The position numbers were made by a program, and so were the translations under genes. From positions 33,757-97,756 of the forward strand of contig NXFV01000021.1 of assembly GCA_002803225.1 (NCBI GenBank): DNA of 64,000 nt, written 5' to 3'. Of this stretch, positions 21,528 to 32,885 are shown piece after piece. Position 1 is the stretch's first letter, and each line of letters begins with the position of its first letter. The notes beneath the pieces are model-generated. The model was not told the origin of the DNA, did not search any database, and was given only the letters and a program-made list of their open reading frames with translations. The DNA is from Gamarada debralockiae (lineage: Eukaryota; Ascomycota; Leotiomycetes; Helotiales; Hyphodiscaceae).

Positions 21528-24282
21528 TTACAGCATGAGCTTCATTGAGGGGGAAACAGGTTGGGCAAAATTATCTTGACTTTCTCTCGCGACATCGTCG
21601 CGGCCCTTGCCCTTATCTGTACAGCTCTGTGCCCCTGCATGTGGCGGGCTCTCGAGGCAAAACAATGTCGGGACCTGCATGTCTCCTTGAAAAATGAAAC
21701 TCTCAGCGTTCATCCTCGATTCAGCTGTCGTTGGACGCATCCGGTCTTCGGTTTGCGTCAAGCCGTTGTATGGAATACTCGTACCCATAGCGATTGAGTG
21801 TTCATTGAAACCACTAAATCCAAAGCTGGCGAAACTAGATCCTTTCGGAAGACTATGAAACAGCTGAGCCTCTGCTGAGTAGAAGTTTCCTTGAAAGGTG
21901 TTTGAAGGACCTGGTTCACTATATGTATGTGCTGCTTCGGTCGCTTCTGCAGATCGCTGGCTTGACCCAAGATTGCCAGGCTCCGATGTTTGCCAGTCCC
22001 TGACCAAGTCCGAGGGACATTTGCGAGCTATGTCTTGAATCATGCCTTTTATTCTGGCTTCTATGGGCTGGAGTTCCTTCTGAAGGATCTGATCCACATG
22101 CGTCTCTATTAGACCTGGAAGGCGAGTCTGAGAATATTCGCTGAAGTCAATGCGCTGACCAGAGTCAGTCGACGAAGGGGCTTGGTCCTTGCCTTACCAG
22201 TCTCATGCTCATAGTCTGCGTAGAAATGTCAGTCCTTGGATTGATCCATAAAGAAAAGCGTGCTTGCGAGATCTCTTACATGGGCTGGGAATAGGTTGGA
22301 CACCTGGGAACATTATACGATATATATCTCTCCACTTTGCCTCGTCTCCAGGCTCTAGAGTAAGTCTCTTCTTGCTCTTTAACAACTTCAGCTTGCGTGG
22401 ACAAATTCCCTCCACTGGTTGTCTCTTTTGCTTCTGGCACCGAGTGTCGTTTCCTAGATGGATCTCGAGACCTCTCTCGTCTCCTACCACAATCCAGCAT
22501 CTTGGACACTGCGCTGGGGCCATGTGGCAGCGGTAAAGGTGTTCTCTAAAAAGGCTGTTAACAGTGCCAACCTCAACATATTCGATGAGATATGTGATGT
22601 TTCACATACTTGAGATGAGCAATTGAGTTGAATCCTGGCCCTGTGCAAGAACCTCTTTGGCCGTATTTCCGGGGATCATGTTTGAAGAACGGGCATGCAT
22701 ACCGGCGTGTACTGTTATCGTCCCTCGAGGTTGTCCCAGACGTCCGTGGCCTCTTATTACCGTCCTGGTCTCATCTGGGGGTGGGAATTCTCCATCTTGA
22801 TTTGGCCTCTTTGGCCCCAGAGCGTTGCTCGTTAAAGAAATCGAAGATTGGTTTGCAGATAAGACTGATCTATTCGTCGAGGAGCTTGACTGTATAGAAC
22901 TAGTGCTTCCGCTCTGGTTATAGGCGCCATGTGCAATTACGCTTTTATGACCTTGATGTAGCAAGTTGTAGAATTCAGCCATCACAGCTTCTAAATCAAA
23001 TAATGCTACCATTCAATTAATGAGCACCAGTCTTCAAAATCCTCACTTCCAATATCATCGGTGTCATCAGTGCTTGTTGACCAGGTTGTGTTAGCATTGC
23101 TAGTTTGAGATATTCCGAAGTCATTTGTACCCTGGTTGTTCATGTTATATGAACTGCCTGTTAGATCTCGTCCTACTCCGAACTTGAAAATTTCCGTAAG
23201 CTAACCTGCCACGGACCTTGAAGATGATGGCAGGGACGGATCATAGCTAAGTTCAGTCTCTATCAGATGGGCTTTCGGCAGAAGCGTCGCTTTATCTTTG
23301 GGATTCAATGCCAACATTTTGTGTGCTCGCGAATCACCCAAATGTGTTTGTGAAACTTGCTGAGTATTCGTTTCAAGTTGCTGCCGTTGAGATCGAGGTT
23401 TTGGGTAGTTCGTAGGACACGAATCCCTGAGACTACGATCCAGGTCTTCCACCCTAGACCGGAAGCTCTTGACTATGTCCCTAATACTCCCCAGTTTGTC
23501 GAACTCAAGCTCTAAGTTATCGATTCGCTGAAGAACTGTTCGCATCTTGGAAATCTCTGCATCGGCACCTGCGATCAGGCTACCAGCATGATCATATTGC
23601 GATTGCGTATATGTTTGCGCTTGTTCTGATAACTGCAACGAGGCTTTAGTAAAGATTTTGCATCATGTCGCTGTAGAGATGTGCACAAGGCCAGATGAAG
23701 GAGAGAGGCATAGCTTTAAGAAAACTGACCTACACCATCCAAACGCGACTGAATCATCTGTATCAAACGATCGAAGTGGCGTCCCATCGCTGCCAGGCTC
23801 GATCCATCAAGCAGCAAAAGTCCTTGGGAGTTAGCCCTAGTAGAAGCACATGAACTGGCTGTGCTCATTCCTGCGCTCGCTGCTATCATTTGGTGGTGCT
23901 GAATCTCGTCGTTGGTAAGTCCCAGCTGAATGTCGGGAATGCAATTTGAGGAATGTAAAGTAGACGCAGCCTGCTTCTCACTTCCTTGGCCAGGAGCGCT
24001 ACGCGTCCAGTTGCCTCAGTCACATATGTTCTGGGATCCATTGTTCGAGCCCGAGGTAGCGGACCTTTCAGTTGTGGAGTTTGGTGCATTCCATTTGGTA
24101 CGGGTACCGAATGTTCTGTCGTGCCTCCCATTGCCTCCTCCAAAATCATTTCCCACGGGGCCAGTGTAACTAAATTGTCCTTTCACCTGGAGTTTTCTAT
24201 TTTCTGCTGAAATCTCGATCCCCGAAGGAGTCAGTCGAATTTGGCCATCTGGGGACGTGGCTATCACAAGGTCGTCATCCAT
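21528..24282 (-). CDS. Multi-exon fungal protein with coiled-coil N-domain and C2H2-type zinc finger
   Basis: Seven exons join in phase: 23730-24282, 23206-23643, 23047-23157, 22606-22990, 22280-22554, 22198-22215 and 21528-22114. The N-terminus (DLVIATSPDGQIRLTPSGIEI) leads into a helical region (NDEIQHHQMIAASAGMS, FDRLIQMIQSRLD, DAEISKMRTVLQRID, IRDIVKSFRSRVEDL). A region with QCPRCWIVVGDERGLEIHL, KLLKSKKR, KWRDIYRIMFP and IPSPYYEHE follows; this is a widespread fungal C2H2-like module with a W-x-D-I-Y-x-I-x-F-P tail. An in-frame TGA lies at 24016-24018. Either it is a nonsense change, or a further 66-nt in-phase intron (GTCCGC...CGTAG, about 24005-24070) removes it, giving eight exons and about 766 aa. 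Function is unknown; such proteins are often linked to NLR-like or regulatory loci. Confidence 0.7.
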
Positions 24283-26577
24283 TTGTAACTCAGGCTAACA
24301 TTCAAGCTTCGAGTTCCTCGAGCCACAAAGATTCACCGTGGGAGTGGCCACAATAAGACCAATAGAGCACAGGACTTCTAAAGAGAATTAAGTTCAGATC
24401 GCGCTTTTTACCGAGTTTCGCTGCACAACTAATATCGACAGTCGAAGTCGCCAACCTGAACGCAACTCTAACGGCTTGTTAAAAAAGTGTTCTGCTTAAG
24501 AACGCAATTAAAAGGATGGTATTGGAAAAAATAAGATTCATGAGGCAGCCGCAATCCATCTTCTCGGAGAACCATACTGGACTCGAAGATTTTGCGCGTT
24601 TTTGCGGTGCGGTGAGGCCTAGCTTACGAAATCAAGCTGCGAATTCGCAAATGCGAGATAATCTATCACGTGATGTTACGAGGTCGACTATGACTGTTGG
24701 TGTGGAGAACGTTGACATAGAGTCTTGTCAGTGACCTCACATTGATGATAAAGCGCCCTGTCTACTTTTTCAAACGGAAGCAGATTTCGCTCAGGTTAGG
24801 ATTTGGGTTGACAACCCTCTGTTGTATGTTTTGGTCAAAATTTTCGGTGTTTTTGTGCCCAGGCCAACCCCCTTTTTTGCCGTCGCTTATCCACCCCTGC
24901 AAACCTTCATTTCAGCAATCTCTAGTCCTCCGAAGAGATCTTCCAACGTGATGGGATGAGCACATTTTGGTACTGATTTTTCCACTGGTATGCTCCTGCA
25001 ACATGGCCTCATGCTGTTCGAGGGATCTTACTGGACTCGCAACAAGTTCCGGATTCATACAACAGCAGGAAGGCGAACTCACAAGTTGACAAAGTTCACA
25101 CTTGACATCCTAGTATCAAGAAGCATAGTAGTTGTACTTTTCCATCCAGGATGCTCTAATTTAGGGTAATAAATACTACAGGCCCTCCAGACCTAGACTT
25201 CCGCTTTCTCTCTTCCGTAAGCTGGGCTGCAGTTTCCTGTTGACCTCAACCGCTGAACCAATGTCCAGTTATCTTCGTTACTCACAAATCTTCAACATAC
25301 CTGCCTTTTCGGTCTTGCATGGCAAGTGATTTACGTTGCAGATCTTGGTTGATTGAGAACTTGGATGTGTAGACAGCTATTTATGACTTTGAATCGCCTG
25401 TCCGGCCATTTAGAAAGAGTGTGGAAATCAAGCAACTTTACAGTGGATTAGTTTAGACCAGAACAATAATTTGCAGCTAGATTCATATTGAGTGCCAAAA
25501 GATAAAATATACGTTCTGATTAACAAGGACCAGACGCATAATTGCCCAGCTTAGCCGATGAATCACTTGACAAGTCAAGGTCATTCAGAGAGAGATGGGA
25601 ATTGAAATATATCTACCATAGATTGATCCAAGTTATACCATTCCCATATTCTATGGGGAAAAAGTATGTAAGAGCCCTACTTCTCACAGAGTTTCAATTC
25701 TTCCCTCCTTCCTAACAAATATATTAATCAAATCACCAACTTGAACATCTCCTCGCAACAAAAAGAAAAGGAGAAAATCAATTATCAAGTAAAAATTTAC
25801 ACTTAGTCCAAAACTAAATCAATAAATCGAGGCAATGGGTATAGAAGTGATCAAGAACTGGTCGACTCCTACACTTGGTGGAGATGCTGTGATCCAAATC
25901 CTCCCAATCCCCTTCCATAGTAACTCAGAAGCTCATTACTAATACATCAAAGTTCTAGTGTAAGTGTATCCATACATTCATTTAAGCGCATGTGGAATGT
26001 GGACATGGTTGCGCCCATGCGGTGACAAGGGTCCCCAGGGCGGTTACTAGGTAGAGAGGGAGAGGCTGATTGGCAGCAAAGGGCTGGTCCCCTGCTAGTT
26101 GATGACGCTTGCTACTTTGTAACCGTTGAGCTTTTGGAAATCGTGGACTTTTGGAAATCGTGGACTTTTGGAAATCGTGGACCTTTGGAAATCGTCGAGC
26201 TTAGATAGTAAAACTCGTTTGTCTTGCGCCTTCCCTCTTGTGACTTGCGTATTTTCAGTATCGTATGTCAATGTGCAGTGCATCGATCATTGAGCTCTGT
26301 GAATACTCTCCAACTCCGTTAGGTCAGTGCACAACATCTTGTATAGGCCCAATCTCTGCGGATTCCGAGCTCAGAAATTTTCAACAAGCCCTTCCTCGGT
26401 ACACGAGGAATGATGTTTTGAGTGAGTCGCCAGATATTGAAGATTATTTGAGAAATAGGGATACATGATCTCTTGAGTGATTCTGCTAGTGAAGACAGAA
26501 TATATCCAGAAACGAGCCGCAAGTTAATACTCCACTTCCAAAGCAGAACCGTCTAAATGACATCAGCGAGTGCCAAA
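24283..26577. other. 2.3 kb non-coding stretch
   Basis: No gene is supported. It holds the promoter of the C2H2 gene near 24.3-24.5 kb, a TCACGTGA palindrome at 24666-24673 and the 17-bp tandem repeat listed separately. The open frames at 24516-24951 lack domains. Confidence 0.4.
26131..26198. repeat. 17-bp tandem repeat, four copies
   Basis: The unit CTTTTGGAAATCGTGGA occurs three times exactly, then once with two changes (CCTTTGGAAATCGTCGA). It lies in non-coding DNA 380 bases past the end of the HET relic. Confidence 0.9.
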
Positions 26578-28372
26578 TCACCAAATAGAAAACCATTCTA
26601 GCTCAATTTCATCCTCCGGAAATGCTTCCCCGTCCATGATTCCTCCACCGTGAACATAACATGGTCCTACCAACCTGCAGTGATCTTCAACTGGTCGAAG
26701 TACGAAAGGAACTCGTTCTCCACTCAAGACCGCGATGCAATCGCTAACTTTTGTCGGGTACGGAACGGCTGCTAGGAAGCCCTTTGCCGTGATACATAGC
26801 GGGCTTCGTATCGGGTGAACCAACTCCTGGAATCGATTGCTGTGGACACTCAGTTGCCTATATGTTTGTTGGGTTCGGTATTGGAGGTCAGAGTACGATA
26901 CCATTCTTGGAAATGTGCTCCGTTCTCGGCAGGTGCTGGGTACCGAGCGTTTTTGCCGATATTCCAGCAAAGCGTCCGCCAGAGAGCTTCTTCAACAGCC
27001 TCTCCCGTCGAATATCTACTTATAAACATACCAAAACGGCAAGATTCTTGCCAACCTCTAAGCCTTTGGTTCGTTTTGTACAATGATTCTTCATACAGAT
27101 TCGAATCAGTCTGTGAAATCTTCGCCACCCTGTCGAACTCTTTTCCCTTCACCCAAAGCTCTTTGTTGTCACTAGATATTTCATAGATAGCTTTGGAATT
27201 TCTCGCTGCTTCATAGCAGTCGTACGAATTGGGCGGAAAATCCAAGACAGAGGGAGCTAGCCAGTCAGGCGCCCATGAAGGATGTTTTAAGTTAAGATTC
27301 TCTGCATGTGTCATTATCAAAATCTCAAGTGACTCAGAATGACTTAGAAAAGTCATAGCGACGTCGACGAAGGTACCTGATGCACTTCTGCTGTAGTCAG
27401 GAGCAGGGAGTATAGCGGCGAAAGCAGTAGAGAAGCCAAGTATTCTGAAGACTCTGTCTCGAGGATCCGATGCTTCGAGACGACGTGCCGTGATCATTGA
27501 TCGAAGTATCGTCCTTGGGAGTTTATTATAAGTGATTTCCACTGTTGCGTGGCGTACTGAATTTAGGTGATTTTCTGAGGGTTCCAAGTGAATGGGAAGG
27601 CTGGTCGCTGCGAATGTTGAGCGAAGAACTACGTAAAACTTGGTCATATCAGAGTAGCTCGCTGTCTGCTGTGAACATATGAGAGGAGCCGATTTGGCAA
27701 GCGCAGCCTCTTGAATGATCTAAATACGTCACCACCAATGTCGGTGATGAACGTCAGATGTCAGATAAACCCCAAAGAAGAGAGCTTTTGTTCTATCCAA
27801 ACGCATCCTGCGTACGCCGGAGAATAATTGCTGACAGAGAAGAGGATGTGGCGGGCCTTCGGTCGTTTTCTAGTTGTCGCATTTCTGTAATCATCTGGCC
27901 AACATAGCGGAGGTATATATCCGAAACAGGAAAATTCGTTACCTTGTCGACTTTCTTAGACGCTTCTACTAGGCAGATTAAGACCTCGGTAGCCTTGTTG
28001 TAAACATCTCGCATCATCAACTTGGTGGCCGCGCTCCTGGGGATTTACTTGATCAATACAGATAGCCTCAATCCACAGCACGAGTTTCATGTCTTTGTAT
28101 CGAAGTCGCCGAAGGGCTGCCTCACAATTCTTTGTGACCTTTATGCATTTACCTTCGCGTCCAACCGAGCTTGATCGTGTGTCGTCCCCTTCCTCCGTCA
28201 CCCAATTGTACGATAGAGCTTCGTATTGAGGACCATCTTTCGAGCGGACTTCGGAGAGGCTGGTTTGGATAGGTGCAGATGCTTTCCCAGCATAAAGGGT
28301 CAAGATTATAATTGAGTCGAAATGTTGCAAAGGTCTGTACTTGTATACCTCCCTGGTGGTGGACTGCGGCAC
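26578..28372 (-). pseudogene. HET (heterokaryon incompatibility) domain pseudogene
   Basis: The minus strand shows a full HET protein in order: YEALSYNWV, CEAALRRLRYKDMKLVLWIEAICIDQ, ERGHQ, then after a frame change at about 28020 MMRDVYNKATEVLICL. Next come IIQEAALAKSAPLICS, SDPRDRVFRILGFS, HPSWAPDWL, a valid 44-nt intron at 26858-26901, then LCITAKGFLA, ERVPFVLRPVEDHCRLVG and IMDGEAF. Lesions: the frameshift in ERGHQ, and stops at 27720-27722 (TAG, where Trp of xWIIQE is expected) and 27729-27731 (TGA) in the RPWW region. The true 5' exon probably lies further right, up to about 28640, joined by a CAG acceptor near 28397. HET proteins trigger cell death on non-self fusion; this one is not functional as read. 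Confidence 0.8.
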
Positions 28373-29319
28373 CGCTGATGGATCAATGGTATCAACTGTG
28401 AAGAATCAGCACCTTGTTCATGGACTCAACTCGCCTGCCAGAATAAACATGCCCACCATATCGACCCGGATCTCCAGTCACCTGACCATCCGAAGAGTGT
28501 GTAGTGGCGTCATTGTCTGCAACGGGTTTGGAATCGTGCAGGCTCGCCTGATTCTGATTCTTGACCACTACCCTGCTGTGAGGAGTTTGTTGTCAGGTGC
28601 CAGTTCTTGCCTGAGCCATCGATGAGGCTGAGCGACATGTTGGGTGACCGATGCATTGCACTTGCGCCGCAGTTGCATGGTTGCATTGACTTGATATCAA
28701 CAGCAAGTAGTATACTTGGTTCGATGGACGTGCGAGTCTTCCTTTATTCAACAGAGACTTGAACGATGTTCGGTCTCAGCTGGACCATATCATGAAGGTT
28801 GAGGGTCGAGGCTGTGACAAGTGTTGTGGGTGGGGCAGAGTATCCAAGTCTAACTCGTAACGAGTAAGACGTCGATGGCTTGCAAGTCTTCCAGTGAACC
28901 AATTAAGGCCTCATAGGTCCGTCCATGCCATCCTTACCCAAAAGACTTCTTACAATCAGACAGATGAGCCTCCCCAAAACTTTTGTCAATACACACTCAT
29001 TTGCTTTCCGCGATGAGTGAGCTCCGATCTTAAACGACATCAAGTCCACGCACCACGAATTTCACCATTTGCAACCCTCGCAAATCAGGCTTCATACACC
29101 TCATTAATTTGGCTAACCTAATTCTCCAATAAGCTGTCATCCTAGCAAACTCAAATCCACTTACAAATCACTCATTGCTGCTCCCCCACTAATTATTTCC
29201 CTTCAAGTTTTCCAGAAGTTTCCCTCTCCTCTCCAACATCCTCTATTTGAAGTGAGTTTCTTTAAACAAATGAACCAATCAAACTCCATCCACCCCCTAT
29301 TCTCGCATCGCCACCCCTC
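28373..29319. other. Intergenic, with possible HET 5' exon
   Basis: The first 270 bases may hold the first exon of the broken HET gene: an ATG on the minus strand near 28639 opens MSLSLIDGSGKNWHL, but the join to the main part is unclear. From 28.65 to 29.3 kb I see nothing. The run before 29320 is the 3' flank of the SUR7-like gene. Confidence 0.35.
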
Positions 29320-30377
29320 CTACCTTAGCTCAATCCCCTCCTCCGCATCCCCAAACCCCCTATCCTCAATCTCAACGGGTTTCCGAAACGCAACCGCATC
29401 CATCAAACTCCAGCTCTTAAGCGGCGGCTTCCTATACATCGTAATCCTCTCCCCCTTCAACGTCCAAAGCTCAAATCTCCACTCTACAGACTCAAGTACA
29501 AACACAACGACCATGCACACCATAGTAGACCAAGTCAATCCCAAGAATGCTGACGCATATGGGGAAGGAGAGTAGATGGGAGAGGAAGGATTGACAGCGG
29601 AGGTAATGTTGAAGGCGTCGTGGTGGGCGGCGAGTGTGGGGGAGGTTGTGAGCGAGCCGCAGATTTGGAAGGTTATGTATGAGATCTGGTTGGATGTTAG
29701 CGGGGTACGTTTGAGATAGGAGGATGGGGAGAAAAGGGGGATATACGAATGCGAGACCAAAACAATAGCCGTTGAGCCTTTTTGTCCCCATCCATGTCCA
29801 CGGCAACAATAACAGGACACATATCGCACAGATGAGCCCGATATATAACAATGCTACCCACGGTGCTGTATAATACTCGCTCGGCGTGATATCATCAGCC
29901 AGTGCTTTAACACTGGGGTACAGCTCCGCGCGCAAGGTGTCTTGGAGGGAGAATATGTAGCCGGACATATGGCGCGTGCAGCTCATGTTGATTGGATTGG
30001 ATGTGGAGGTGTCGAAGAATCCGGAGCAGACTGAGAGGTAGTGCATTGAGTACCAGTCTTTGATTCCGAGGTATTGCGTTATTGAGCTGCCATTTGGTGG
30101 AGGTGGGGTTGGCAGGAGAGCGGTGATGGGGTCGTAGAGGCTGGAGTTTGGCGAGTTGTATTCTGCGAGACCGAGTGCGGAGGTATTGAACTGCGAGTGT
30201 TAGCGGAGTCCATTTTTCAGGAAATGGAAATTCAGTGATACTTACCATGATGATGGCAAGACTCTCGAGTGAGGATCCTCCATTGGCACCTGCGAGAAGA
30301 GTGATGAGTGCGAGGACGACGCCTGCGACACAGAAATGCCACGCGACGAAAGGAAGCCAACGCGATACAGTTCGCAT
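29320..30377 (-). CDS. SUR7/PalI-like four-helix plasma membrane protein
   Basis: Three exons: 30246-30377, 29747-30190 and 29320-29685, all in phase; 313 aa, ATG at 30375-30377. Introns are 55 and 61 nt with GTAAGT and GTATAT donors. Topology: an N-terminal helix (AWHFCVAGVVLALITLLAG), a long outer loop with the family hallmark YLSVCSGFF...SCTRHMSGYIFSL, then three helices (VALLYIGLICAICVLLLLP, the TKRLNGYCFGLAF to TFQICGSL region, and LGLTWSTMVCMVVVFVLESV) and a cytosolic tail. The SUR7/PalI family acts at eisosomes or in ambient pH sensing. Which of these this gene serves cannot be told from sequence. Confidence 0.8.
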
Positions 30378-30825
30378 CGTGAAACAATTGGATTTTGTAG
30401 ATGTGAAGTCAGATTATATTAGGATGCTTCATTCTGAGAATTGGTCGCATCACATCTCGACGCATAGCTTTATACTTGAGCTCAATTGCCTCAATGCGAG
30501 CGATTTTTGTGGAAGGGGACGAGTCTAAAATCGCGCAGCAGTGACAGTCGCCATGTATCAAACCAATATCATCGTCGCTGGGTGGCGGTAAGGCCGCCAA
30601 ATAAACACAATGAAAGAAAAGCAATCGGATAAATGGTGCGGACGGAGGCATTGATGACCCGCCAAGAAAATCGCGCGTGATTAAAGCCTTCTGTGCCAAG
30701 AAGTTACACAAGGTTACTGTACCCGAACGTAGGACTTGGGATCGACCTATGCAGAGATTCCCTTTATTGTATTGACGTCTTTCGCCAGCTGGCGATGTAC
30801 TGGATATTAAGTTTATAATGTAGTC
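30378..30825. other. Intergenic, promoter of the SUR7-like gene
   Basis: 448 bases between two minus-strand genes: the 3' flank of SWF1 on the right and the promoter of the SUR7-like gene on the left. No other feature was recognised. Confidence 0.4.
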
Positions 30826-32436
30826 CTAACTCACAGAATGTGAGTCTTCCTGGCTTGCTGAAGAGGGCCTCGAGACATGCTGCTCAGAATGATGGAATCC
30901 ATACCTCGGCCAGAACACATCCTTTAGATTGTCCCAAAATCCCAAATCGTATAAATTTTCAACATCCTTCAGTTTCCACACCCGCTGCCACTGACCAACA
31001 CCAATCGTTTCTGCTCCTCGTGGAGGCATTCCATCTTCTGTTCTCAGCACAATCTGCTGACTCTCCACAGGCCAGCGAGTCCATGGAGACTCGATATTCG
31101 TGTCTTTCTGGCGGTCCTCTGGTAAAGAACGTCTAAACACGTACCCATCAGACATCTCGGCTTGCCAGTCGGACCATTTCATTGATTCGTTGGTCGTTGT
31201 ACCGGCCCAGATCAGGTAGATGTGGTATCCAAGGAGTCCCCAAACCAGAGGCGAGGTGAGTAACGTCAGGAGGGTGACAGCACCCATACGAGTCTTCTCC
31301 TGAAGGGTCCACGCCCATATATGGAAGCACTGCGACCAAGTAAATCCTCTCCCTAACAGGTTCCATGCGGGAACTTCCATCCGGACAACGTCAGACAATA
31401 CAGACATTCCGAGGTACGTTGCCCAAGTCGTTAGAATTGCGGTAGTTAGGAGTAGGAGAAGAAACCAGTGTTGATTTCCATATCCGACACAGTTGTTGAT
31501 AAATATGCAATGGTGATCCAGTTTCGATATGCAGTGCTTGCAGATGCTGCAATGTTTTGAACGGGCCGGTTTGAGGAGATGACAGGTGTGGCAGGCGTGG
31601 CCTGGATGGAAGATTGTGAAGTCGTAGGGATAGAGAGTCATCTGATGGGAGTGATTTGCTGGTGTGATGTATCCGGGATCACTGGCTGCTGAGATCCAGA
31701 GAAACGTGTATGGTAGGATGATGAGCGTGATCGAGATAGTTTTGCGTGAGGTGGTGAGTAGAGGCCATGCTGATGGGAGGAACATATATTCTGAGACGGA
31801 CAGGAGTAAAAAGAAGAATATCTACATTTCCTTAGTATACAGACTTTCCAGGGAACGGAGCAATGGAAAGATTAGGAGTGAATTATGTGACAAAATTCCA
31901 TTGCTAGGAATAAAGTATGGGGAACTCAAGCAACAGCGGTACTACCAAGTCTACCAGAATCCTTAGCTAAAAAGTGTAGCATGACAACTGAAACTCTCCA
32001 GCATGGATCTTCGAGAGCCGTCCAACATCGCTTGAAGACGAAATAGGCGTTTGACCCTTCCAGCAGGATAAACCCAGTCACGTGCACGATTGGATCGGAA
32101 GCCAAAACCACAGGAGTCAAGAAAGCCTTTCTCATCCATTCTTACCATAACAAGAGGGTGCCTGTCGTTCCATAATGTATGTGCCAGCTTCTCTATCCAT
32201 GCGCTGAGACGTCCGTTTGTCAATTTCTGATCGATTTTCCGGAATCCACCTGGGATATGTAGCCACATCAGTCGGTGTAAAGCTCCTATGGGCGTATTCC
32301 TTCATATGTTAGCTGGTTATCATCTTTTTGAAAGCGGATAGAGGTACCTCAAAGCTGGAAGTCTTCCAAAGAAGGCAATGAAGGTAAGAAAGGAGATCAC
32401 CAGGACCGCGATGGCTACGTTGCGAACTGTCCCCAT
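30826..32436 (-). CDS. SWF1: Palmitoyltransferase Swf1 (DHHC family)
   Basis: Three exons: 32348-32436, 32146-32299 and 30826-31821; 412 aa, all in phase. Intron 1 is 48 nt; intron 2 is 324 nt, long for this window. The N-terminus is a membrane helix (VRNVAIAVLVISFLTFIAFF). The segment TPIGALHRL...LTNGRL...ERHPLV-like (here NDRHPLV) is typical of Swf1. The DHHC domain has PARSKHCSICKHCISKLDHHCIFINNCVGYGNQHWF with Cys ligands and the catalytic Cys in DHHC; membrane helices follow on each side. Swf1 palmitoylates SNARE proteins near their membrane span in the endoplasmic reticulum. It lies divergent from RAP1, with 449 bases between starts. Confidence 0.9.
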
Positions 32437-32885
32437 CTTGGCTCCTGGTATTAATGCTGCTGACGCGGGAATTGATGTCGGCTTCGAAGCTTCATATCAG
32501 TATCAGGTGATTTCTTAGGCCATTTTTATATCAACGTGGAGGCGGGGGTTCGTTGGTTCGTTCGTATTTCCTTCAACGTCGGATGACTTCGGACGTGGAC
32601 GCGCTCGCGATTTGATTCACCGAAGATTTGCCGGAGGAATCATGTGTTCTCGCGATTTCCTTTCCCGGCGGTCTCTCTGGAACGCGACTTCCTTTCGTTG
32701 CACATGCTTGAATTACCATCAGCATGACTGCCCCACCACAGAATGAACCCCCTTTAGCACCGCGATTCATGGTTCGCCTAGTGTCGATGCCACACAAGCT
32801 TAAGAGTCGACGGTAGCTGTTTGTTCGCCCTCGATTTCACGACAGACAAATCCAAGAAGCAGCCAAAACAAATCCCCGCACCAAG
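32437..32885. promoter_or_regulatory. Divergent promoter between SWF1 and RAP1
   Basis: 449 bases separate the two start codons, so both promoters lie here. It is fairly GC-rich around 32540-32660 with several CGCGATT strings and no TATA box, as is common for housekeeping genes. Confidence 0.6.

Noticed and set aside
24016..24018. TGA as a selenocysteine codon
   Set aside because: Ascomycetes of this group lack selenocysteine use, and no family Cys is expected there.
26131..26198. CRISPR-like array
   Set aside because: Direct 17-bp repeats without spacers in a eukaryotic genome; a minisatellite.
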